Assembly: GCF_024721305.1 (NCBI RefSeq)
Contig: NZ_JAMXOD010000010.1
Span: 1-64,000 of the forward strand
Reading direction: 5' to 3'
Length of the DNA stretch: 64,000 nt
Origin: Aequitasia blattaphilus
Lineage (GTDB): Bacteria; Bacillota; Clostridia; Lachnospirales; Lachnospiraceae
Of the stretch, positions 36,186-44,333 are shown piece by piece. Below the pieces are notes generated by a model. That model had not been told where the DNA came from. It ran no database searches and saw only the letters and a program-made list of their open reading frames with translations. The position numbers and the translations under genes are program-made. Numbering within the stretch: position 1 is the first letter of the stretch; each line of letters begins with the position of its first letter.

Positions 36186-36846
36186 ATAGGATGTAAGAGT
36201 AGATAAAGATAAAATGGCAGATACTTCCCCCCATTACAAACAGGTGGAAGATTTCATGACTCCCGAAGTATTTATGCCTTCCATTGAAAATAGGAAGCTT
36301 TAAAGCGTAAATGATACCTCCTATTGTATAAATAATACCTCCGATTAATAACCACATAAAAGCGGCAGTACTTAAAGTATTCAATAATTTTGTGAAAGCC
36401 AGAACACAGGTCCAGCCCATGGCAATATAAAGAACACTGGATATCCATTTTGGACAGTAAATCCAAAGTGCCTTCAGGACAATACCAAAGATGGCAATTC
36501 CCCATACGATACTTAGTAAGATAATTCCGGTTCGGCCTTTTAATACCAGAAGACATACAGGGGTATAGGTTCCAGCAATTAGAATGCTGATCATCATGTG
36601 ATCAAATTTTTTTAAAATACGGTTTATACGTTCAGAGCGGTTGAAAGTATGATAAGTTGTACTTGCGAAATAAAGCAAGATTAAGCTGATAGCGTATATT
36701 GTAACAGCAACAAGTGATATTGGATCCGGATTATGGTATGCTTTTATAATAAGGGGGATTGCCGCAAATATTGCCATAAGCATTCCGATAAAATGTGTAA
36801 TTGCACTACCTGGATCTTTGATTTTTTCTTTGATTATTTTTGACAT
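36184..36846 (-). CDS. Hemolysin III / YqfA family membrane protein (PAQR superfamily)
   Basis: 220 residues from the ATG at 36846 (GGAGGT upstream). Seven membrane helices; family residues are DPGSAITHFIGM, LYFASTTYHTF, KKFDHMMISILIAGTYTP and a final FGSHEIFHLFVMGGS, with conserved Ser, His and Asp that bind a metal ion in PAQR hydrolases. Despite the name, most such proteins are probably lipid or membrane-homeostasis enzymes, not toxins. It is alone in its unit, with a strong palindrome just upstream that may be its operator. Confidence 0.85.
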   Translation of the reverse strand: MSKIIKEKIKDPGSAITHFIGMLMAIFAAIPLIIKAYHNPDPISLVAVTIYAISLILLYFASTTYHTFNRSERINRILKKFDHMMISILIAGTYTPVCLLVLKGRTGIILLSIVWGIAIFGIVLKALWIYCPKWISSVLYIAMGWTCVLAFTKLLNTLSTAAFMWLLIGGIIYTIGGIIYALKLPIFNGRHKYFGSHEIFHLFVMGGSICHFIFIYSYIL

Positions 36847-36863
36847 AAGCACCTCCATCACGA

Positions 36864-36886
36864 CATGTAGTTTTGAAAACTACATG
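36864..36886. promoter_or_regulatory. 23-bp palindrome upstream of the hemolysin III-like gene, candidate operator
   Basis: CATGTAGTTTT and AAAACTACATG flank a single central G: two perfect 11-bp arms. It lies 17 nt before the start codon, over the expected -10/+1 region, as a dimeric repressor site would. No nearby gene encodes an obvious partner. Confidence 0.5.
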
Positions 36887-36927
36887 AAGCATATACAAAT
36901 ACTACAACTCTTGTGTGGAAATGTCAA

Positions 36928-36957
36928 TAGGGGAATCACATAAATGTGATTCCCCTA
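36928..36957. terminator. Hairpin after the rubrerythrin gene
   Basis: TAGGGGAATCACAT / ATGTGATTCCCCTA, 14-bp arms with an AA loop. T-runs are poor for the minus strand (ATTGAC), so it may end transcripts only partly or act as RNA 3' protection. Confidence 0.6.
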
Positions 36958-36989
36958 AAAAATATCTGCAGCTAAGGCAAATTTTGATT

Positions 36990-37526
36990 TTAGTAGTTTA
37001 CAACAGCTCTTTCGAAGTAGGCTTGTGGATGTGCACATACAGGACAGACATCTGGAGCATCTTCTGCATTATGAATGTATCCGCAGTTTCCACATTTCCA
37101 TCCCAAAGGAGCATCTCCCTTAAAGGTAGTACCATTGTTATAAGCTTCTAGCAATTTACGATAGCGTTTTTCATGTGTTGCTTCAACAGCAGCAACTCCA
37201 TCAAATTTCTTTGCTAAGTCTTCAAAGCCTTCTTCTCTGGCTTCTTCTGCCATTCTCTTATACATGTCAGTCCATTCATAGTTCTCACCAGCAGCAGCAT
37301 CTTCCAGGTTTGCTGCAACATCACCGATACCGTGATATTCTTTAAACCACATTTTCGCATGTTCTTTTTCATTGATTGCAGTTTCCATAAAGATATTCTG
37401 CATTTGTACAAACCCTGCTTTTTTTGCAGCAGATGCGTAATAGTCATACTTATTACGAGCCATTGATTCCCCTGCAAATGCTTCCATTAAGTTTTTCTCG
37501 GTTTTTGTTCCATCATATTTTGACAT
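36990..37526 (-). CDS. rbr: Rubrerythrin
   Basis: 178 residues in classical order: a diiron four-helix domain ([29 protein letters not shown]) followed by a C-terminal rubredoxin domain with CGNCGY and CPVCAHP. It reduces hydrogen peroxide with electrons from rubredoxin or NADH enzymes. It is 43 nt after the reverse rubrerythrin gene and has its own GGAGG site. Together with PerR upstream this is an oxidative-stress defence set of strict anaerobes. Confidence 0.94.
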   Translation of the reverse strand: MSKYDGTKTEKNLMEAFAGESMARNKYDYYASAAKKAGFVQMQNIFMETAINEKEHAKMWFKEYHGIGDVAANLEDAAAGENYEWTDMYKRMAEEAREEGFEDLAKKFDGVAAVEATHEKRYRKLLEAYNNGTTFKGDAPLGWKCGNCGYIHNAEDAPDVCPVCAHPQAYFERAVVNY

Positions 37527-37569
37527 TGATATTACCTCCTTATCGTAATTGTTAATGTTGTTACCTTGT

Positions 37570-38112
37570 TTAGCTGAAATATCTTTTTAATAGACCTTCA
37601 AAAGCTTTACCGTGTCTTGCTTCGTCTTTAGCCATTTCGTGAACCGTATCATGAATTGCATCCAGATTTTGTTCTTTTGCTCTTTTTGCAAGATCAAATT
37701 TACCAGCAGTTGCTCCATTTTCAGCATCTACACGCATTTCCAGATTTTTCTTAGTACTGTCTGTTACAACTTCTCCTAAGAGCTCTGCGAATTTTGCTGC
37801 ATGTTCTGCTTCCTCATAAGCAGCCTTTTCCCAATAAAGACCAATTTCAGGATAGCCTTCTCTATGTGCGACTCTTGACATTGCCAGATACATACCAACC
37901 TCTGTGCATTCCCCTTCAAAATTAGCTCTTAGATCCATTAAAATATCTTCACTGACCCCTTTTGCAATTCCAACGATGTGCTCAGCAGCCCATTCTTTTT
38001 CCCCAGATTGTTCCTTGAATTTTTCGGCAGGAGCTTTACATTGTGGACACTGCTCTGGTGGTGTTTCACCTTCATATACATAACCACAAACTCCACATAC
38101 CCATTTTTTCAT
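37570..38112 (-). CDS. Reverse rubrerythrin (rubredoxin domain first)
   Basis: 180 residues from the ATG at 38112 (GAGGAGGT 8 nt before). The rubredoxin domain comes first (CGVCGY at 5-10, CPQCKAP at 23-29) and the diiron domain follows ([29 protein letters not shown]). This swapped order is known as reverse rubrerythrin in clostridia, where it is a strongly induced peroxide and oxygen reductase. A PerR-like box lies just upstream, which predicts peroxide induction. Confidence 0.93.
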   Translation of the reverse strand: MKKWVCGVCGYVYEGETPPEQCPQCKAPAEKFKEQSGEKEWAAEHIVGIAKGVSEDILMDLRANFEGECTEVGMYLAMSRVAHREGYPEIGLYWEKAAYEEAEHAAKFAELLGEVVTDSTKKNLEMRVDAENGATAGKFDLAKRAKEQNLDAIHDTVHEMAKDEARHGKAFEGLLKRYFS

Positions 38113-38142
38113 TTTATAGTACCTCCTCAATATATTTTATAA

Positions 38143-38161
38143 AATAGTAATAGTTACTATT
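38143..38161. promoter_or_regulatory. PerR-like box before the reverse rubrerythrin gene
   Basis: AATAGTAAT-A-GTTACTATT: 9-bp arms, eight of nine symmetric. Its core is like the known PerR consensus TTATAAT-N-ATTATAA in type and 1-base centre. Confidence 0.6.
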
Positions 38162-38177
38162 ATTATAATCAAGATTA

Positions 38178-38588
38178 TCATGGATTTTCAGATTTGTCAA
38201 CTCTCAAACAATCTTCACAAACTCCATAAAAGACAACTGCATGTGTATTTATTTCACCACTATAGGATTTAGAAGCTTTTTTATCTAATTCATCAAAATC
38301 CTTTTGTGTCAACATCAAGTCATCTACTTTTCCACATTTTGTACAGATAACGTGATAATGGGGAACGCTGACCTTGTCAAAACGTACGCCTCCGTTTTCT
38401 GTAGTGATTTTTATGATTTCTCCCATGTCAGCAAGTAGATTTAAATTCCTATAGACAGTTCCTAAACTAATATTGGGAAATTGTTTTCTCATATGTAAAT
38501 ACACAGTATCTGCGGTGGGATGTTCTTCGGTTTGCATTAGGTACTCTTTTATATATGCACGTTGTTTACTATATTTTAACTTCTGCAT
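38178..38588 (-). CDS. perR: Fur-family repressor, PerR type
   Basis: 136 residues from the ATG at 38588 (AAAGGTGG 7 nt upstream); earlier in-frame starts would read through the control region. Winged helix (HPTADTVYLHMRKQFPNISLGTVYRNLNLLADMGEI) then a dimerisation domain with two CxxC zinc pairs (CTKCG, CEDC) and the PHYHVIC motif. FDKVSVPHYH with no extra His fits PerR better than Fur or Zur. It probably represses the two rubrerythrin genes and its own gene, since similar boxes lie before both. Confidence 0.85.
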   Translation of the reverse strand: MQKLKYSKQRAYIKEYLMQTEEHPTADTVYLHMRKQFPNISLGTVYRNLNLLADMGEIIKITTENGGVRFDKVSVPHYHVICTKCGKVDDLMLTQKDFDELDKKASKSYSGEINTHAVVFYGVCEDCLRVDKSENP

Positions 38589-38606
38589 GCAAAAACCACC
38601 TTTCAA

Positions 38607-38625
38607 AATAGTAATAATTATCGTT
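38607..38625. promoter_or_regulatory. PerR-like box before perR
   Basis: AATAGTAAT-A-ATTATCGTT: the first ten bases equal the box before reverse rubrerythrin; the second arm is less symmetric (six of nine). Suggests autoregulation. Confidence 0.5.
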
Positions 38626-38776
38626 AAAATCATCATAGTACAGGAGCTATTTAAAGTCAATTCAACTGATTGAAGTTTTCGTTATTGTTTATGAATCTTT
38701 ATTTTTATTTTACAAAGGATTGAATTATACAAAGTGACAAAAAAAAAATAGTACTTGCCAAGTTTTGAGAAAGTAG

Positions 38777-38856
38777 TTATCCAAGTTATCCACATTAAAA
38801 AATGCGAAAAACGTGGAAAAAAGAGGATTTATGACTTTTTATCCACATTATCCACA
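38777..38856 (+). other. DnaA-box cluster in a 495-bp intergenic region
   Basis: Three perfect DnaA boxes TTATCCACA (38786-38794, 38839-38847, 38848-38856) and one near match TTATCCAAG (38777-38785), all in one orientation and arranged as two tandem pairs with no gap. A weak opposite box CGTGGAAAA is at 38812-38820. The rest of 38589-39083 is AT-rich; besides the perR box and the promoter at 39026 nothing else was recognised. No dnaA or dnaN is near, so this may be a DnaA-titration or regulatory site rather than oriC. Confidence 0.7.
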
Positions 38857-39025
38857 CAAAAAAGGATGATTTTGGGGGATTACTTACCTCAAAAAAAGAA
38901 CGAACGTTTTGTTGAGTTTTGATAAAAACACGCCTTTTTATAAAAAAATATGAATCGGCATTGACATTTAAAGTGTCACACATAAAGAAAAAATGAGAGG
39001 AATAGTGTGAAAATAAATAGTCGTA

Positions 39026-39054
39026 TTTACTTTAGCAGTTTTTAGTTCTATAAT
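39026..39054 (+). promoter_or_regulatory. Promoter of the DUF1858 protein gene
   Basis: TTTACT (39026-39031) and TATAAT (39049-39054), 17-bp spacer; AAGGAGG follows before the ATG at 39084. Confidence 0.7.
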
Positions 39055-39083
39055 AAGAGGACAAGTAAAAAGGAGGCATAGTT

Positions 39084-39287
39084 ATGGCGAATATTACAAA
39101 AGATATGACGATTGGTGAGCTATTAAGTATAAATGCAGGTGTTGCGCCAATTTTGATGGAAGTGGGAATGCATTGTTTGGGATGCCCTTCAGCACAGGGA
39201 GAAACCTTGGAAGAGGCGGCAATGGTTCACGGAATGGATGCAGACTTATTAGTCGCTAAAATTAATGCATTTGTTGATGCAAAATAA
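39084..39287 (+). CDS. DUF1858 small redox-disulfide protein
   Basis: 67 residues. It matches the short family often called hybrid-cluster-protein-associated redox disulfide domain: [39 protein letters not shown], with the Cys pair of HCLGC as a likely redox or metal site. Function is unproven; partners such as the hybrid cluster protein are not in the window. Own promoter and terminator, so monocistronic. Its closeness to the PerR/rubrerythrin genes fits a redox role. Confidence 0.88.
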   Translation: MANITKDMTIGELLSINAGVAPILMEVGMHCLGCPSAQGETLEEAAMVHGMDADLLVAKINAFVDAK

Positions 39288-39300
39288 TGGTTACAAATTA

Positions 39301-39336
39301 AAAGATACCAGAGGGTTCATTCTCTGGTATCTTTAT
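39301..39336. terminator. Bidirectional terminator
   Basis: AAAGATACCAGAG / CTCTGGTATCTTT stem with an 8-nt loop, between the DUF1858 gene and the convergent mecA. Confidence 0.85.
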
Positions 39337-39349
39337 TTCTAGTATTCAA

Positions 39350-40066
39350 TTATAATGATGCAAGTTTTTGTATTGCATCTGCTGAAATAATAATTTCACA
39401 GTGTTCTTCCAAATATGCAAGAGTAGCACTGGAGGCCTTTTCATTAGAACCGTATTCTGAAAGCATATTGCATATGCGGTTAAAAGCATTTGTTGTCATT
39501 TCAGACTGGGTAATTGCAAGGATATACATATCCTCTTTCCCATCCTTATATAAGGTATTGGATCCACTATACATACTATTTAAGAGGTTAGCCACCTCAA
39601 TGACTTGATCCATTGTAGTGAAAGAAAATAAGTGCAAACCTGCATTAACCGCTGTACCTGTTTTGGCGGGGACTGGGTTTTGTGCAGTTTTATCCTTAAC
39701 CTTTCCAATATAATCCATATAATTATCAGCTCCCTCGAGTTTATCTACTGTGTCTAGGTCTGATTCAACTTCGACTTTTGGTTGTGGTGAAAATCGTGAA
39801 AATCTAGCGTCTAGTTCTTCGGGATTTTCTACTTTTGTAATAATCAATACGATGGAGTCTGCTGCAGGGATTGCCTCTATCATAAGAGGAATATCTTCTG
39901 CTTCAAAGCCAAACTCGAATGCTGCTTGTTGCATCATATCTTGGAAAAGTGATTTTGCTTTTTCGGTTCCATAGGCCAGTTCGCTAAGTTGTAGTTGCCT
40001 AGAGGCCAAATCGGCTCTGGTCAATGTGCAGCGAATCTGATGGTCATTAATTTTTTCAATCTTCAT
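39350..40066 (-). CDS. mecA: Adaptor protein MecA
   Basis: 238 residues. The N-terminal domain MKIEKINDHQIRCTLTRADLASRQLQLSELAYGTEKAKSLF binds substrates; an acidic linker (about 85-125) leads to the C-terminal domain (FSFTTMDQVIEVANLL, LYKDGKEDMYILAI) that docks on ClpC. In Bacillus it delivers ComK and other proteins for degradation. In clostridia targets are unknown. Monocistronic, with a minus-strand promoter at 40087-40116. Confidence 0.88.
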   Translation of the reverse strand: MKIEKINDHQIRCTLTRADLASRQLQLSELAYGTEKAKSLFQDMMQQAAFEFGFEAEDIPLMIEAIPAADSIVLIITKVENPEELDARFSRFSPQPKVEVESDLDTVDKLEGADNYMDYIGKVKDKTAQNPVPAKTGTAVNAGLHLFSFTTMDQVIEVANLLNSMYSGSNTLYKDGKEDMYILAITQSEMTTNAFNRICNMLSEYGSNEKASSATLAYLEEHCEIIISADAIQKLASL

Positions 40067-40086
40067 AATATCACTTCCTTTTCCAT

Positions 40087-40116
40087 ATTATAGCATACAG
40101 ATGTTCCCATATTCAA
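40087..40116 (-). promoter_or_regulatory. Promoter of mecA
   Basis: Minus-strand TTGAAT (40111-40116) and TATAAT (40087-40092), 18 bp apart. Confidence 0.65.
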
Positions 40117-40157
40117 TTAAATATGTATAAAGATAATAATAGAGGGATAAAATGTGC

Positions 40158-40186
40158 TTGCTATATCTTCATTTGTTTATTATAAT
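40158..40186 (+). promoter_or_regulatory. Promoter of the split small gene
   Basis: TTGCTA (40158-40163) and TATAAT (40181-40186), 17-bp spacer, reading into the two overlapping small frames at 40216-40600. Confidence 0.65.
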
Positions 40187-40215
40187 GAGACAAAGAGACT
40201 GAACTGAATTGCAAA

Positions 40216-40380
40216 TTGTCTAATAAAGAAATCATAAGGTTTGTTCAAGCCAATTTCCCGGAAATTAATCAGAAGAAAGTAAATAAGTTTAGTGTGTTGC
40301 ACTTGTATCACAAAAATAAGTATTACATACGCGTTTGCTATTCAAGTTTTGGTCGGAAAGGAGGATCTATTGAGAAGTGA
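40216..40380 (+). pseudogene. N-terminal half of a small gene, in a different frame from its C-terminal half (possible frameshift)
   Basis: Open frame of 54 codons from TTG at 40216 (no ribosome site seen; the frame is open from 40186). It encodes a protein-like sequence with KEIIRFVQANFPEINQKKVNKF and YYIRVCYSSFG, ending in GRKGGSIEK. The frame at 40370 is one base over and continues with RSDANDLDEFLKELIG, as if both were one ~125-residue protein. One surplus base (or two missing) near 40351-40362 would join them. It could instead be a separate small gene overlapping the next. No start codon of good quality is seen, which favours decay. Confidence 0.5.
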
Positions 40381-40600
40381 TGCCAACGATCTGGATGAGT
40401 TTCTTAAAGAGCTTATAGGATATGAAAGGCAGGGGGTATACATTTATATGGAGGATACACCAACAAGTGCCTTTGATGTTGTTGAAGCACATATGGTCAA
40501 AGAAAAAGGCAGCTATATGAGAGAGTACATCTTAGATGAAAGTGGCAAAATTTTGGAATTGTATTTTCATTATGTAGGAAAATGCGAACACGAAGTATAG
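40370..40600 (+). CDS. Small hypothetical protein (C-terminal part of a possibly frameshifted gene)
   Basis: 76 residues if it begins at TTG 40370, which has a perfect AAAGGAGG 5 nt upstream. The sequence (RSDANDLDEFLKELIGYERQGVYIYMEDTPTSAFDVVEAHMVKEKGSYMREYILDESGKILELYFHYVG in short blocks) is acidic, soluble and looks like a folded alpha/beta protein. The start overlaps the end of the preceding small frame by 11 nt, which would allow translational coupling. I do not recognise the family. Whether this is a real independent protein or a fragment needs comparison with relatives. Confidence 0.55.
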   Translation: MRSDANDLDEFLKELIGYERQGVYIYMEDTPTSAFDVVEAHMVKEKGSYMREYILDESGKILELYFHYVGKCEHEV

Positions 40601-40707
40601 GAAGCTGTAAGTACCCTCTAAATACCTATAAAATGTCGAAAACTGTGTAAATAATTAATGACGGGGTTTTAATTTATTGCTATAATGGGTAAGGTAGGAG
40701 GTGGCAA

Positions 40708-42522
40708 ATGGAAGAAAGACGAAAAAGGCCGGTACAATCCAGTAGAAGAAAAAGAACAAGGAAGCCACAGAACAAGAGAAGAAGAGAGCGTAGTCTTGCA
40801 TTTAAGGCGATTTTTTCGGGTCTTGGAATTATTGGAATTTTTATTGCGGCATTCTTATGGAATCGATACAGTCCTTCAGAAGATGAAGTGAATTTAAATG
40901 AATATTATGGGATTGAAAATGAAGGACAAGTAGCATTGGTAATCAATAATGAAGTGGTGGAGTCCAAAGGGAAGATTGAAGAAGGAAAAACCTATATTCA
41001 ATATGAGACTTTAAGGGATAAAATTAATAGTAGATTTTACTGGGATCCAAATGAGAATTTACTTCTCTATACCTTACCCAATGATATTGTAACAGTGCCT
41101 GTTGGCAGTAAAGATTATACGGTCTCTAAGGAGAAAAATTCAGAAGATTATACGATATTGAAAACAGAAGGAAGTACGGCATATATTGCTCTTGATTTTA
41201 TCAAGAAATACACCAATATGGCGTATGAGATTTATAAGGATCCAGACCGGGCAGTGATTGAAACAGACTGGTCAAATCAAATGGCAAAGGCTAAAAAGGA
41301 TACGCAGATTCGTTATCAGGCAGGAATAAAAAGTCCTGTACTTTCTCAGGTAAAAAAATCATCTAAAGTAGTTCTGATTGAGGAGGAAGGTGATTGGGAG
41401 AAGGTAAAGACTGAAGATGGGTTTATCGGGTATATCAAACAAAGCCAGCTTTCCAAGGGAGAGGATCAGGCAGCTCCGGAGGGTTACCTGGAACCGGAAT
41501 ATACAAGTATCAGTAAGGATTATACCATCAACATGGCATGGCACAATGTAACCAATGAGGTTGCAAATGGAAATGTACTGGAAACAATTGCCAGCACAAA
41601 GGGACTTAATACCATATCCCCAACATGGTTTCATGTAGGAGATGTATCAGGAACACTGCAGTCCATAGCATCCAGCCAGTATGTGAACTATTGCCATCAA
41701 TCCGGTATAGAAGTGTGGGCTGCTATTCGAGATTTTGATGGAGGAATCAACTCTTATGAAGAAAGCTTTGAGCTTTTACGCTACACATCTAGAAGAGAGA
41801 ACTTGATTAGTCAATTAATCGGTGCGGCACTTCAAAGTGGAATTGATGGAATCAATCTGGATTTCGAAAAGATTAGTGAAGAATGCGGAGAGCATTATAT
41901 CCAATTTGTTCGGGAACTTTCTGTAAGATGCCGACAAAATGGACTGGTTTTTTCAATCGATAATTATGTGCCGAAGGGATTTAATGCTCATTATAATAGA
42001 AAAGAGCAGGGAGTTTTTGCGGACTATGTTGTGATTATGGGGTATGATGAACATTGGGGAGGCTCTCCAGAAGCTGGAAGTGTGGCCTCGTACTCTTTTG
42101 TAAAAGATGGAATTGAAGAAACAATGAAAGAGGTACCCGCAGAAAAAATCATCAGTGGTATGCCCTTCTTTACAAGGCTTTGGTCGGAGACACCAAAAAC
42201 AGCAGAGGAAATATCGGCTGGAAAGGGAACAGATGGGGAGAACTATTCTGTGAATGTAACCAGTGAAGCATTAGGTATGGTTGCTGCGCAAAGTGTTCTG
42301 ACACAAAATGGAATTGAAGCAGCCTGGGATGATGAGATGAAGCAATACTATGCTAGCTGGACAATCGAAAATACAACGTATAGAATCTGGATGGAAAACG
42401 AAGCTTCATTAGAAGAAAAGCTTAAGCTAATGAAGGAAAATAATTTGGCAGGTTGTGCTTTTTGGGCGCTTGGCCAAGAGGATTCTAATATATGGAATCT
42501 CGTAGTTAAATATGTAAATTAA
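40708..42522 (+). CDS. GH18-family cell-wall glycosidase with SH3b domain
   Basis: 604 residues. A very basic cytoplasmic start (1-30) and one membrane helix (about 31-52) anchor the protein. Outside follow a copper-amine-oxidase-N-like region (about 70-185), an SH3b domain (about 195-250, RYQAGIKSPVLSQVKKSSKVVLIEE) that may bind peptidoglycan, and a GH18 barrel (about 265-600). The catalytic motif is DGINLDFEKI, with the proton-donor Glu. The barrel is like spore-cortex SleL/YaaH enzymes, so it may be an N-acetylglucosaminidase acting on the cell wall or spore. AGGAGGT ribosome site. Target polymer not proven. Confidence 0.85.
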   Translation: MEERRKRPVQSSRRKRTRKPQNKRRRERSLAFKAIFSGLGIIGIFIAAFLWNRYSPSEDEVNLNEYYGIENEGQVALVINNEVVESKGKIEEGKTYIQYETLRDKINSRFYWDPNENLLLYTLPNDIVTVPVGSKDYTVSKEKNSEDYTILKTEGSTAYIALDFIKKYTNMAYEIYKDPDRAVIETDWSNQMAKAKKDTQIRYQAGIKSPVLSQVKKSSKVVLIEEEGDWEKVKTEDGFIGYIKQSQLSKGEDQAAPEGYLEPEYTSISKDYTINMAWHNVTNEVANGNVLETIASTKGLNTISPTWFHVGDVSGTLQSIASSQYVNYCHQSGIEVWAAIRDFDGGINSYEESFELLRYTSRRENLISQLIGAALQSGIDGINLDFEKISEECGEHYIQFVRELSVRCRQNGLVFSIDNYVPKGFNAHYNRKEQGVFADYVVIMGYDEHWGGSPEAGSVASYSFVKDGIEETMKEVPAEKIISGMPFFTRLWSETPKTAEEISAGKGTDGENYSVNVTSEALGMVAAQSVLTQNGIEAAWDDEMKQYYASWTIENTTYRIWMENEASLEEKLKLMKENNLAGCAFWALGQEDSNIWNLVVKYVN

Positions 42523-42530
42523 TAAAGAGA

Positions 42531-42572
42531 AGCATCTCCAATGATTGCGGTAAAATCAAAGGAGATGTTTTC
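42531..42572 (+). terminator. Terminator after the GH18 gene
   Basis: AGCATCTCC / GGAGATGTT stem (42531-42539, 42561-42569) followed by TTTCT. Confidence 0.65.
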
Positions 42573-42574
42573 TA

Positions 42575-42603
42575 TTGTGCAAGAATAGAAGGGGTAGTAT
42601 AAT
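42575..42603 (+). promoter_or_regulatory. Promoter of the Sua5 gene, predicting a leaderless mRNA
   Basis: TTGTGC (42575-42580) and consensus TATAAT (42598-42603), 17-bp spacer. The ATG of the gene begins at 42611, only 7 nt after the -10, so transcription should start at or within a base or two of the start codon. Confidence 0.6.
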
Positions 42604-42610
42604 AGAATTT

Positions 42611-43672
42611 ATGAAAACAAAAGTCTTGCAAATAAATGAAAATGAGATCGGCCAGGAGGCTGAGATAAAGAAAATAGAAGAAGCCGGAGAAATATTAAGA
42701 TCCGGCGGTCTTGTTGCGTTTCCCACCGAAACGGTTTATGGATTGGGGGGAGATGCGCTTCACAAAGAAGGGGCAAAGAAAATTTATAAAGCGAAGGGGC
42801 GACCTTCGGATAACCCCTTGATTATTCATATTATCAGGCTTGAGGATTTGAGTCGGATTGTAACGGGAGTGACTCCGATTATTGAAAAGCTATTAGACAG
42901 GTTCTGGCCGGGACCCTTGACAATTATTCTGAAGAAAACAGAAGAGGTGCCCTATGAGACTAGTGGGGGATTAGATACAGTAGCGATTCGTATGCCTGAT
43001 CATAAGATTGCAAGAGCAATTATAGATTCTGGTGGAGGGTTTATTGCGGCACCCAGTGCAAATACGTCGGGGAAGCCAAGTCCTACGAGTGCAGCTCATG
43101 TAGTGGATGATTTATCAGGAAGAATTGATATGGTGGTAGATGGTGGAGAGGTAGAGATTGGTGTAGAGTCTACTATATTGGATTTGACAGTGGAGCCACC
43201 GATGATTCTTAGACCTGGTGCAATAACAAAAGAAATGCTTGAAGAAATTCTTCCAAAAGTAGTAGATGATCCAGGATTTCAAAAGGAGAATGAAAGACAA
43301 TCTCCGAAAGCACCAGGAATGAAGTATCGTCATTATGCCCCAAAGGCAACTCTTTATATTGTGAGTGGAAAAAGTGATGAGGCGGTTGATAAAATCAATC
43401 AACTTGCAGCGGCAGACACAAAAAGGGGATTGAAGGTTGGAATCATTGGGACCAAAGAGAATATGGAGCAGTATTCGGAAGGTGTTATAAAGTGTATTGG
43501 CAGTCGTAAAAGTGGTATTGACATTGCCAGACATTTATATAAAGTATTAAGAGAGTTTGATACAGAAGAAGTAGATGTGATTTACAGTGAGTCATTTGAG
43601 GAGTCGGGGATAGGGAAAGCAATTATGAACCGTCTTTTAAAAGCAGCGAGTCATCAAATTATTAATTCATAA
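42611..43672 (+). CDS. Threonylcarbamoyl-AMP synthase (Sua5/TsaC family)
   Basis: 353 residues. The YrdC domain (about 20-205) has [17 protein letters not shown] and [13 protein letters not shown]; a C-terminal Sua5 domain follows (about 235-350). It makes threonylcarbamoyl-AMP for the t6A base of tRNA. The ATG at 42611 matches the usual MKTK start of relatives; a TTG at 42575 lies in the promoter and its ribosome-like site is part of the terminator stem, so it was rejected. The mRNA seems leaderless. The next gene, upp, starts 16 nt later. Confidence 0.9.
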   Translation: MKTKVLQINENEIGQEAEIKKIEEAGEILRSGGLVAFPTETVYGLGGDALHKEGAKKIYKAKGRPSDNPLIIHIIRLEDLSRIVTGVTPIIEKLLDRFWPGPLTIILKKTEEVPYETSGGLDTVAIRMPDHKIARAIIDSGGGFIAAPSANTSGKPSPTSAAHVVDDLSGRIDMVVDGGEVEIGVESTILDLTVEPPMILRPGAITKEMLEEILPKVVDDPGFQKENERQSPKAPGMKYRHYAPKATLYIVSGKSDEAVDKINQLAAADTKRGLKVGIIGTKENMEQYSEGVIKCIGSRKSGIDIARHLYKVLREFDTEEVDVIYSESFEESGIGKAIMNRLLKAASHQIINS

Positions 43673-43688
43673 GAGGAGGAAGACAGTA

Positions 43689-44318
43689 ATGTCAAAGGTA
43701 CATGTTATGGATCATCCATTGATTCAGCACAAAATTACTTATATTAGAAGAAAGGAAACCGGATCAAAGGATTTTCGAAATATGGTGGGAGAAATTGCGG
43801 CGCTGATGTGCTACGAAGCAACGAGGGACCTGAAGCTAAAGGATGTGGAAATAGAAACACCGATGGGCAAGATGGTTGGAAAAGAGTTAAGTGGTAAGAA
43901 GCTGGCAATTGTTCCGATTTTAAGAGCGGGGCTTGGAATGGTGGATGGAATGCTGAATATGATTCCAGCGGCAAAGGTTGGTCATATTGGGTTATACCGT
44001 GATCCGGAAACCCTAAAGCCAGTTGAATATTACTGTAAGCTTCCGGCAGACAGCAGCGAAAGAGAAGTATTTGTTGTGGATCCAATGCTTGCAACTGGGG
44101 GATCCAGTGTGGCAGCGATTCAGATGCTAAAAGATAAGGGAGTGACAAACATTCGTTTTATGTGTGTTATCGCAGCACCAGAAGGGGTGGCACTTATGCA
44201 AAAGGAACATCCAGATGTAGATATTTATATTGGGGCATTAGATGAAAAGCTTAATGATCATGCATATATTGTTCCAGGACTTGGAGATGCAGGAGATCGT
44301 ATCTTTGGAACGAAGTAA
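43689..44318 (+). CDS. upp: Uracil phosphoribosyltransferase
   Basis: 209 residues. It makes UMP from uracil and PRPP. The PRPP-binding loop [14 protein letters not shown] is present, as are [12 protein letters not shown] and the uracil-binding [17 protein letters not shown] end. GAGGAGG ribosome site. It is in a row with Sua5 and dCMP deaminase, an arrangement seen in other clostridia. Confidence 0.95.
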   Translation: MSKVHVMDHPLIQHKITYIRRKETGSKDFRNMVGEIAALMCYEATRDLKLKDVEIETPMGKMVGKELSGKKLAIVPILRAGLGMVDGMLNMIPAAKVGHIGLYRDPETLKPVEYYCKLPADSSEREVFVVDPMLATGGSSVAAIQMLKDKGVTNIRFMCVIAAPEGVALMQKEHPDVDIYIGALDEKLNDHAYIVPGLGDAGDRIFGTK

Positions 44319-44333
44319 GAGTGGGAGCGGCCT

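Noticed and set aside
38589-39083. Calling the DnaA-box region oriC
   Set aside because: No dnaA, dnaN, rpmH or gyr genes are near, and gene direction does not switch around it. It is reported only as a DnaA-box cluster.
42575-42610. TTG start for Sua5
   Set aside because: It lies on the -35, its ribosome-like site is in the terminator stem, and relatives start at the MKTK-like residue.
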